From Bacteroidota bacterium (lineage in GTDB: Bacteria; Bacteroidota; Bacteroidia; Bacteroidales; GCA-2748055): 58,515 nucleotides of DNA. Numbering within the stretch: the first letter of the stretch is position 1; each line of letters begins with the position of its first letter. Location: contig JAAEOI010000458.1 in assembly GCA_024244665.1 (NCBI GenBank), positions 1-58,515 on the forward strand. Direction: 5' to 3'. A program made the position numbers and the translations under genes. Below are positions 27,501 through 34,142 of the stretch, in pieces. Under the pieces are notes generated by a model that searched no databases, was not told the origin of the DNA, and was given only the letters and a program-made list of their open reading frames with translations.

Positions 27501-27652
27501 ATCAAAAGTCGGCACAGGAGAGCATGGATCAGATTTTGAAAGAGGGCCACACATGCCGGCTGGAGTCTGTAGGAACCTACAAAGGAGAGACAGCCTGGTG
27601 GATCTGGGTGGAAGAGCTTTATAAACTAGATGCATTAATCATTAACCAATAA
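24524..27652 (+). CDS. Secreted six-hairpin glycosidase-like protein, about 1040 aa
   Basis: Start placed at ATG 24524 (or 24527) because a signal peptide (MKKKSKGRIYKFSLLFLWLF) begins there; the 16 codons before it belong to the UroD remnant. An N-terminal beta domain is followed by an (alpha/alpha)6-type catalytic region: WLSNVWAANLAQIHEKFDP, ETGADCPFYGGYSGLGTW, ATLAMRHINLPQRE and YGQGWLTHASLLLDEMDH. It resembles MGH1-like/GH63-type toroids, but no numbered family could be assigned. It is the first gene of the plus-strand operon with GH28-like and GH78-like lipoproteins, so it probably acts on a rhamnose-containing polymer. Confidence 0.7.
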   Translation: MMKKKSKGRIYKFSLLFLWLFGTALLVSGQESTGITLSPDSYLQWSAEGDGSFELRENEASSDLRGRAPSHKLYWIPGNDSAEGSLKSPAFSIERAIQQFDVAGLSGFNHKRQSESVRIRLRDKKDGKLLRETITNGYSFLSTERWYTPDLLGKKVYIEIDAPALKSFFDVPDVWMAFDNYHQADFPRMENPVEVKLQGLPVDENARLTHCRSIPFLAADPGSRGPTIRKTEGLRETIAINAHADALYLLGMINQGWENGVAHWGEHTETLWEREDQVYIGKQLGTMVIHYAEGNADSIPLIFGSNMWFSNHWTHGASHDVSVPTKEPFASRPDYMSVLRTTLLIKEDIYEGSFASDYKHYFLSIKPGSQLISSIEVIDDPGTRGRPMISAITLQGKMQKGLFEFKKMEVSAADLEPRLDVSNPPEYAEDASRLAQLLYTREADMPGDPDKVLIPESLDATSIRFMGGKEAVWLSNVWAANLAQIHEKFDPKTGYFRETGADCPFYGGYSGLGTWSTQGIYPAAYSRTSDHFATLAMRHINLPQRETAFVDFCDTWLYFYRSNRDPEKGPPNDLLDLDRYPKDAPPHWSMELSRPPTTGGQLNVNEIHGDEEMDGHASTIVARWYAWRLQGGSSGDWLRGKREDVYGYSRWESTRDAAEFICWLMDYTGRDMVYSEGEFTGWGGIGRDFCLVPKGMSKETDPDKIRENYANANMYEPYPNFACMTALNCAAEMADAVGEAEEAARWRQYALTIRNGMVRQLVAGDFNNLTWRISPYSVLTTFQDRLVQTWFSLYLDGLDPGRWDQEMLSITRNTFQEHMKMPYGHAPVLAMGYGQGWLTHASLLLDEMDHASKLLVNTARYSYDKNMEYVNESTGVDWRKWRWIVPEGANLLPDGSWHRINDLSNGANQGPVMHAIEASAGVDDTDPDHIRIMPRVPDPMEGIEVSNHTLLLPDGVGFKKAKLDFRYEKGGSFRFSSSDPIPTLSVRLGPWSDQKSAQESMDQILKEGHTCRLESVGTYKGETAWWIWVEELYKLDALIINQ

Positions 27653-27666
27653 TCATTCACCACATT

Positions 27667-29718
27667 ATGGTTCCAAAAGTTTTATTATCAGGTATTTCCT
27701 ATCGATTCCAGGCATTGCAGAGCTTGCTGATGATCAGGATATTTACAGCTGTGCTTGCACTCCACATGGGGACATGCGCCTGGACCGCAGATCGCATATG
27801 GACCAACCAGGGACCGGACAACGGAACCGTGCACTCCCTTGGGAATGGGAGGATGCTGGTCTACGAAACCGGTCCCAATGTGACGACCATCTATCCAGGT
27901 CCCTATACATCTCCATCGATTTATAAACTATTGCTGGTGGATGATCGCCCGGTGGAAGTTGTTTCTGAGCGAGAAACAGGATCAGCCATCTGGCAACATT
28001 CTGTAGGTGTTGATGGAACAAATCTGGGCTTGATGACAGATTTTGTGGATGCGGAACTGCCATGCCTGATCAGGCATCTTGATCTGGAGAAGAGGCTGCG
28101 GTTTCGACTGGAGCTAATTCCTGATTTGCAGGTGCAGGTGGTCAATTCAGCTGAAGGAGGTAAGCTAATGATCCGAATGGATCCTGGAGAACGGATCTAC
28201 CAGTACTATGTCTATCCAAAACCACTTTACCATCAGATCGCCTGGAAGGGGAATATGAAAGTAGAGCGTTCCAAAGAGAATCCTGATGTATACCATCTGG
28301 AAATTGAGAGTGGGGAAACAGAACTCTATTTTATAGGCGGACCCGAATTCTCGGAAGTAAATGAGCATGCAGAAGGTGTAGCCGAAGCAGGCTATGCCGG
28401 TCTTCTGGAGAGAACCAGGAATTGGTGGAAGCAATTTACTCAGGAAAGAACCGATTTTGAGGAACTTTTCCCAGACCATCTTCCGGAAAGAGAGAAATTG
28501 CTCAGAACCATTGATGATGTTTCGGTGATGATTCGCACTCAGCAAGCTGCAGAAGGCGCAGTGATGGCTGGCTATCCCTATCCATTGGGCTATGTAAGAG
28601 ATCAGTACGGGGTTTCACGCGGATACCTGGCTTTGGGTTATGTGGAAGAAGCGAAAAACATCTTACAATTTTATTGGGATGTTTGGGATAAAACCGGCGA
28701 GATACATTGCGCACAGGGAATAGGGGTGGATGGTATTTTTCACATTCATGAGAATGATGAGGTGGAGAGCCCCGGCTACCTGATTATGCAGGCATTTGAT
28801 CTCCTGGAGAAGACGGGGGACCAGGTGTTTGTTAGATCCATATTCCCCATGCTTGAATGGTGCTGGGAAGTGCAGAAGAAACATCTGATCGGGAACATGC
28901 TTCCCTTTAATGGGGATGAGACCTATGTGGCCGGGGGCATACTTCCCAGGTCGGCCCTTAATGATGGCTCTTCCGAAGCCACCATGCTTTTTATCGACGG
29001 AGGTGAGAAATTCCTGGATTGGATTGGAACCCAGTATTTATGGGACCGGAATAAAGTGGAGTCTGAAAAGGAGCTTCTGGCAGCGGTCAGAAAAGATTTC
29101 CGGAAAAATTTCTGGATGGATGGCCAATTGATCACCAACAATCCGGAGAGGGCCTCCCTGGGTGAGATGCCTCAGTTCAGACATGGGGTTTGCGAACGCG
29201 GAGGCCCCGATTGCCTGGTTTACAGGACATATGGATTTGGAGGGATCGACTGGACTCAGCGGGATGCCCATGGGCGTTATCAGTGCATGAACTGCCTCTC
29301 CCTTGGACCATTGGCAGAGGGAGATAACACCATCTATAAGCTGGTTAGTGTGAGTTTGACCCCTCTCTATTTTCAATCGAATCTGTTGACTACGGAGGAA
29401 TTAAAGCCGGTAGTGGATGGGATCTATAACTCTTTTCAGGAAACAGGCGTACTGAGCTCAAGAACTTCTGCAGCCTCAATGGATGAAAATCAGCGATCGG
29501 TGGGGTATGATTATGGCCTGGTTTTGTTCGCCATGCTTCAGACCGGTAGCAAAGGATCGGAGGATGTGTATCTAAAAACAGTTGAAATAGTAGATGAAAT
29601 AGGAGCCTGGAGTGAATATTACCTGGGCTCTGTACCCAGCGGAACTCGTTGCAGGCCCTGGGAGAGTGCCATCAACCTGGAAGCATTAATCGAATTTGCA
29701 AAACAATACACTGAATGA
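27667..29718 (+). CDS. Secreted glucoamylase-like (six-hairpin) protein, 683 aa
   Basis: It starts 14 bp after the previous gene; an alternative ATG at 27730 (MIRIFTAVLALHMGTCAWTA) gives a cleaner signal peptide. After a beta-sandwich N-terminal part come GYPYPLGYVRDQYGVSRGYL, EIHCAQGIGVDGIFHIHEND and MQAFDLLEKTGDQVFVRSIF, an arrangement recalling GH15-like or MGH1-like toroids. Catalytic acids cannot be fixed by eye. Paired with the preceding toroid protein and the GH28-like gene; substrate unknown. Confidence 0.65.
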   Translation: MVPKVLLSGISYRFQALQSLLMIRIFTAVLALHMGTCAWTADRIWTNQGPDNGTVHSLGNGRMLVYETGPNVTTIYPGPYTSPSIYKLLLVDDRPVEVVSERETGSAIWQHSVGVDGTNLGLMTDFVDAELPCLIRHLDLEKRLRFRLELIPDLQVQVVNSAEGGKLMIRMDPGERIYQYYVYPKPLYHQIAWKGNMKVERSKENPDVYHLEIESGETELYFIGGPEFSEVNEHAEGVAEAGYAGLLERTRNWWKQFTQERTDFEELFPDHLPEREKLLRTIDDVSVMIRTQQAAEGAVMAGYPYPLGYVRDQYGVSRGYLALGYVEEAKNILQFYWDVWDKTGEIHCAQGIGVDGIFHIHENDEVESPGYLIMQAFDLLEKTGDQVFVRSIFPMLEWCWEVQKKHLIGNMLPFNGDETYVAGGILPRSALNDGSSEATMLFIDGGEKFLDWIGTQYLWDRNKVESEKELLAAVRKDFRKNFWMDGQLITNNPERASLGEMPQFRHGVCERGGPDCLVYRTYGFGGIDWTQRDAHGRYQCMNCLSLGPLAEGDNTIYKLVSVSLTPLYFQSNLLTTEELKPVVDGIYNSFQETGVLSSRTSAASMDENQRSVGYDYGLVLFAMLQTGSKGSEDVYLKTVEIVDEIGAWSEYYLGSVPSGTRCRPWESAINLEALIEFAKQYTE

Positions 29719-29786
29719 TGAGGACCAGGGCAGGGTAATTGCTGTGGCCACCTCAAAGCCATTATCCAATCTAAATAATTAAGAAA

Positions 29787-31238
29787 ATGAAAAATTGCCT
29801 GGTGATTATCGCCGCCCTTCTGTTTGCATTGTGTTCCTGTGGGACCGGATCAACAGACCTTAGAATCCATTCACAGGCAGGGGAAGAACCTTCGGGTGAT
29901 TTTATACTCAAGGTGAATGAACAGGAAGTTTTTGTCTACCAGGCGAGGGTATCTGCCTACCCGATCAATCAGGTCTGGCCAGGGTATCAGCGCCCCATGG
30001 ATCAGACAGAATTAGCCTCATTTGCTTATTTTGATTGTGATGGTACTGTTACCGTGGAACTTATTTCCACCAGGCCAGTTCAAAAGGTCACCATTCGGCC
30101 TTTATCCTACGGAATAGAGCCTGAAATTGATGGCAATACCATCCGGTTTAATCTGCCTGGCCCTAAAAAAATAGTGGTGGAGGTGAATGACCGGCATCAT
30201 GCCTTCCATCTTTTTGCCAGCCAAACTGAATCTGAGAAACCCGATCCCAACGATCCGGGTGTATATTATTTCGGACCAGGCATTCATGAAGCAGGTACCA
30301 TAAGCCTGAAAAGTAATGAAACAGTTTATATTGAAGCCGGAGCCATTGTCCATGGTAACATTGAAGCTACAGCTGTTAAGAACATTAAGATCGCTGGACG
30401 CGGGATACTGGATGCCAGTAAAATAGGGAGGTTTGATGCCAGGCAAATGGTAGCACTGGATCGTTGTGAGGATGTATCCGTGGAAGGGATCATATTCCGG
30501 GATCCCCACATCTGGACTTTGATAGCAAGAAACTGCAGGGATATAAAGATCTCAGACCTTAAGCTTATCGGACTCTGGAGATACAATGCAGATGGGATCG
30601 ACCTGGTGAATAGCCAGAATGTACAAGTAGAGGATTGCTTTGTCAGGGCCTTTGATGACAACATTGTATTAAAAGGAATGAAAAGGCGGGATCAGAAGAT
30701 GGAGGGATCGAGCTTGCGGAATATCGAAGTCCGAAACTGTGTCCTTTGGAATGACTGGGGCAGGGCTTTTGAAATAGGGGCAGAGACAGTGGCAGATTCC
30801 ATACATAATATCCGGTTTCTGGATTGTGATGTTATACACTTTGTGCATATGGCCATGGATATCCAGAACGGGGACCGGGCCCTGGTCACCGATGTACTTT
30901 TCGAAGATATCAGGGTGGAGGAGCCCATTCTGGACCAGGCTCAGATTGCTGATCATGTCTATCTCACTGATGAAATCGGGAGGCTGGTAGACCTGAATAT
31001 TCGGGCCAATAACTACAGCAAGGATACCATTCGGGGAAAAATTGAAAATATTACTTTCAGAAACATCACCTACAATGGGACTCACTTCCCGATTACCACC
31101 ATGGAGGGCTTGAGTAGTGCGCATTCAGTCAGCAATATTGATTTTGAAAATATCATAATCAATGGCGAAAAAGTTCGCGACCAGCAAGGGCTAAGGCTTC
31201 AATCCAGTGACTATGTGAGCAACATAAGCGTTAAATAA
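29787..31238 (+). CDS. GH28-like beta-helix lipoprotein
   Basis: The 483-residue protein has a lipobox (ALLFALCSCG, Cys16 or Cys18), an N-terminal beta domain, then a right-handed parallel beta-helix. GH28-type acidic motifs appear at the expected places: NADGID (267-272) and AFDDNIVLKG (Asp290, Asp291). Repeated coils read NIKIAGRGILDAS, VSVEGIIFRDPHIWTLIARN and NVQVEDCFVRAF. It is likely an outer-membrane-anchored polygalacturonase-type or related glycosidase cutting an acidic or rhamnosyl linkage. It lacks the classical HG and RIK signatures, so the exact specificity is open. Confidence 0.75.
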   Translation: MKNCLVIIAALLFALCSCGTGSTDLRIHSQAGEEPSGDFILKVNEQEVFVYQARVSAYPINQVWPGYQRPMDQTELASFAYFDCDGTVTVELISTRPVQKVTIRPLSYGIEPEIDGNTIRFNLPGPKKIVVEVNDRHHAFHLFASQTESEKPDPNDPGVYYFGPGIHEAGTISLKSNETVYIEAGAIVHGNIEATAVKNIKIAGRGILDASKIGRFDARQMVALDRCEDVSVEGIIFRDPHIWTLIARNCRDIKISDLKLIGLWRYNADGIDLVNSQNVQVEDCFVRAFDDNIVLKGMKRRDQKMEGSSLRNIEVRNCVLWNDWGRAFEIGAETVADSIHNIRFLDCDVIHFVHMAMDIQNGDRALVTDVLFEDIRVEEPILDQAQIADHVYLTDEIGRLVDLNIRANNYSKDTIRGKIENITFRNITYNGTHFPITTMEGLSSAHSVSNIDFENIIINGEKVRDQQGLRLQSSDYVSNISVK

Positions 31239-31249
31239 ACCATTTCCAT

Positions 31250-33730
31250 ATGAAAAATCCTTCTCTCTTACTGGCTGTATTCGCCTCTTGTTTCGCATTC
31301 TCCTGCCAGACGGCTGATAACCCAATGTTGAAAACATCACCGGCACCACAACCCTATTCGTACATCCAGGCAAAAGCTTCGGTTTCAGAGGTTCCGGAGT
31401 CACCTGATCCACTAGTGGCCTGGAGGTGGGAAGATCCTAAAGCTGCCGATCCCCTGGAGATCTATACCCTTCCCCCCGTTCAAATCTCAAGTACACAGCC
31501 CGGCTCTTTTGGGAACCTGGAATCTATGGCCCTGGGAAAAGAGCCTATCTCCGTAAATGGAATAGGGGATATAATGATAGACTTCGGACAGGTAAATGCT
31601 GCCTGGCTGGAATTTGATTCGGACGATCTCAAGGGAGAGGTGGAGATGAGTATCAGCGAGTATAATGAACCGGCCATTCTGAATGCCGGAGCCCAGCATC
31701 GATTTAAGACTTTAGAGCCGGTAAAGCATGGAAACACCTATCGACTGGAACTAAATGAAGAGCTCTATGAGGGAGTCAGATATGGATGGATTCATGTGCG
31801 ATCTTTTGAATCGGAATGGCACATCCATGATATCAGGTTGGTCTGCCAGGTAAAACCCACCAATTACGAGGGCAGTTTTAGCAGCAGCGATTCTGGACTT
31901 ACAAGGATCTGGTACACCGGGGCTTATGGGGTTAAATTGAATTTATTGAAGGAGTTTTTTGGTGCCATCCTGATGGAACGAAGCGACCGCTTTTCCTGGA
32001 CCGGCGATGCCTATACCTCCCAGTCAGCAGCATTGGTAGCCTTTGGGAACCAGGGCTTCGTCCTGACCAACCTTCATCACACAGCGGAACAGGACAACGG
32101 CATACTGAGCTATTCCATGTACTGGATTCAGAGCCTGAAAGATTACTATGATTACTCGGGCGACACCACCACGCTCATTCAATATATTAAGAATGCCAGG
32201 TTTAAGCTGGATAGGGCCTATACACACTATGGGACCAAGCCCAGGCTCGGATTTTACGGATGGGATGAAAGATTGGGTGCCGGATTTGAAAACAACAGTT
32301 GTGAAGAGTCCCAGAACGCATATAAAATGCTATGCATCGATTCCTGGCTCGATTTTGCCTCCATGATGGAAAGCATTGGTCGGAAAGAACTTGCATCCAT
32401 CTATAGGGGATATGCAAAGGAAAAAATAAGTGAGCTACGCAAGGATAAGGATTGGTACCGCGATTTTGGGATCCATGCATCGGCTGATGCCATCAATGCA
32501 GGCTTTACTACAGGGCCGGAGCAGAAGGCCATGTTTGAAACTGTATTTAAGGACCGCCTGAACAGGGTGTCCTACTCGCCATTTAACCAGTACTTTATCA
32601 TTCATGCCCTGGCGCGTATGGGGAGGTATGATGAAGCCATGGAAACCATAAAGGATTGCTGGGGAGGACAACTGGAGTATGGGGCCACTACCTTCTTTGA
32701 GGTCTTCAGACCCTCATGGAACCTGGCATTGGACTATAACGATGCCCCTCCCAATAACCAGTGTGGATATACCAGTTTTTGCCATCCCTGGGGTGGGGGT
32801 GTGGTGAACTGGTTGTCCGAAGAGCTACTGGGCATTAAACCCACCCTTCCGGGATTCAGGCAATTTGATGTAATGCCATTTCCCACAGAGGGTGTTAACC
32901 AGCTGAAGGGTTCTGTCCCAACTCCACATGGCACCATCCAGGTAAAATTGGATATGGACCAGGGCAGACTTCAGGTAGTGGTTCCTGAAGGTCTGACTGC
33001 CAGAATCGGTGTCCCCACACTGGGTAAGAAGATAGAAACCATGCTCTTGGATGGCAACATCGCGGACTTTAAGTCTGATAGCAAGGAGGGTTTTGCCGTG
33101 ATTGAAGGAATTGAAGCAGGAGATCACCTGATAGAATTTACCCATCTGGGTGAAGCTCCGGTTTATACAGAGATGAAGATGGAATATCCCGTTCCCACTG
33201 TATTGGAAGATACCCTCACATCAGGTGACTGGGGAGGTGTTTATGGCTCTGAGGGCTATATTTTATGTGCATATCTGAGGGATGGAGATACGGTGCAGGA
33301 TTTGCGAAACTTACCCGCTTATGTGAGTGAAGTTAAGTATTCAAAGCAGCTGGGTCAACAATGGGTGGATGGGGTGAAGGACCATAGGGCTCCTTCCCCG
33401 GGAGACAGTAATGAATACCCAAGGAACGCAGGAGCCATTTATACCCAGGATCCACTGGCCACCCTTCAGACCATGACGGTGGATATCCGGATGGATGAGG
33501 GAAAATCCCATCAAATTGCCCTCTATTTTCTCGACTGGGATGAGGCCGGTCGCAGAGTGGCAGTGGAAATGTTCGACCTGAATTCCAAAAGGCTGTTGGC
33601 ACCGGTGCAGGTGGTCAGGGATTTTGCAGGTGGAAAATACCTGATCTATTCATATGATGGGCCGGTTCGATTCCGGATCAACCATGTTCGGGGGCCAAAT
33701 GCCACCTTAAGTGGAATCTTTTTTGATTAA
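31250..33730 (+). CDS. GH78-like alpha-L-rhamnosidase lipoprotein, 826 aa
   Basis: The lipobox AFASCFAFSC places the lipid on Cys19. A beta domain is followed by the (alpha/alpha)6 barrel with MERSDRFSWTGDAY, the GH78 acid cluster. Further on are LGFYGWDERLGAGFENNS, TFFEVFRPSWN and GYTSFCHPWGGGVVNWLSEE. The last 180 residues form an extra C-terminal beta domain (from about PVPTVLEDTLTSGDW) that ordinary GH78 enzymes lack, perhaps a binding module. It is the fourth and last gene of the plus-strand operon, 11 bp after the GH28-like gene. It is likely anchored at the cell surface. Confidence 0.8.
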   Translation: MKNPSLLLAVFASCFAFSCQTADNPMLKTSPAPQPYSYIQAKASVSEVPESPDPLVAWRWEDPKAADPLEIYTLPPVQISSTQPGSFGNLESMALGKEPISVNGIGDIMIDFGQVNAAWLEFDSDDLKGEVEMSISEYNEPAILNAGAQHRFKTLEPVKHGNTYRLELNEELYEGVRYGWIHVRSFESEWHIHDIRLVCQVKPTNYEGSFSSSDSGLTRIWYTGAYGVKLNLLKEFFGAILMERSDRFSWTGDAYTSQSAALVAFGNQGFVLTNLHHTAEQDNGILSYSMYWIQSLKDYYDYSGDTTTLIQYIKNARFKLDRAYTHYGTKPRLGFYGWDERLGAGFENNSCEESQNAYKMLCIDSWLDFASMMESIGRKELASIYRGYAKEKISELRKDKDWYRDFGIHASADAINAGFTTGPEQKAMFETVFKDRLNRVSYSPFNQYFIIHALARMGRYDEAMETIKDCWGGQLEYGATTFFEVFRPSWNLALDYNDAPPNNQCGYTSFCHPWGGGVVNWLSEELLGIKPTLPGFRQFDVMPFPTEGVNQLKGSVPTPHGTIQVKLDMDQGRLQVVVPEGLTARIGVPTLGKKIETMLLDGNIADFKSDSKEGFAVIEGIEAGDHLIEFTHLGEAPVYTEMKMEYPVPTVLEDTLTSGDWGGVYGSEGYILCAYLRDGDTVQDLRNLPAYVSEVKYSKQLGQQWVDGVKDHRAPSPGDSNEYPRNAGAIYTQDPLATLQTMTVDIRMDEGKSHQIALYFLDWDEAGRRVAVEMFDLNSKRLLAPVQVVRDFAGGKYLIYSYDGPVRFRINHVRGPNATLSGIFFD

Positions 33731-33747
33731 ACAGGGCTACCATTTTG

Positions 33748-33803
33748 TGTAAATGAAAGCCCATTGAAGGTATTGGTTTCATAAACGCCAGGCCCTATGT
33801 TTG
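33748..33803 (+). promoter_or_regulatory. Orphan rha-type promoter
   Basis: TGTAAATGAAAGCCCA (33748-33763), 9 bp, TTG (33773-33775), 20 bp, TATGTTTG (33796-33803). This is the same box and spacing as the rhaT and aldolase promoters, but it leads only into a broken reading frame starting at ATG 33822. Confidence 0.75.
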
Positions 33804-33821
33804 ATTTTATAATCCCCACAG

Positions 33822-33972
33822 ATGAAACTGAAGCTCCTCACATTATTATTTTTTGGTCTCGTACTAAAATTTGGGCGGATAGGATTGTCCCGACAAACCA
33901 GAGTGGTATTTTGATACGGGACAGGAGTGCTGGACCCGGACTCAGAACCTTTCAGGCGAAGTGACAGATTGA
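33822..33972 (+). pseudogene. Head of a secreted-protein gene, frameshifted
   Basis: ATG at 33822 starts a signal peptide (MKLKLLTLLFFGLVLKFG) but the frame closes after about 30 codons. In another frame the bases continue as DCPDKPEWYFDTGQECWTRT then QNLSGEVTD before TGA, which looks like the start of a mature secreted enzyme. The rest is missing. An intact rha-type promoter lies 19 bp upstream, so a rhamnose-regulated gene was probably lost here. Confidence 0.55.
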
Positions 33973-34025
33973 ATTCTGGACCTCACAATTTTGGATCATG
34001 ATTCGTTTTCCTTATTCGTTGTTTA

Positions 34026-34142
34026 TCAATGAGAAACTACAATTAATTTTTGTACGGTCACATTGGGACCGGATATGGTATGTGCGTCAAAGAGCAACTC
34101 CTTGCTTTGGGCCATTGCCGCGGCATCAATATACACAACTGC
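34026..34142 (-). other. Open extension of the GH2 frame after its TAG
   Basis: Directly after the GH2 stop (TAG, 34145-34143) the same frame stays open for 38 codons (AVVYIDAAAMAQSKELLFDA then HTISGPNVTVQKLIVV) to a TGA at 34026. The composition is protein-like. Either the TAG is a recent nonsense change in a longer protein or this is another gene scrap. Confidence 0.35.

Larger units (their letters stand above)
33731..34142. other. 412-bp intergenic region with promoter and remnants
   Basis: It holds the orphan rha-type promoter, the broken plus-strand gene head, and, on the minus strand at 34026-34142, a 38-codon open extension of the GH2 reading frame beyond its TAG. No terminator hairpin was seen between the converging transcripts. 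Confidence 0.5.
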
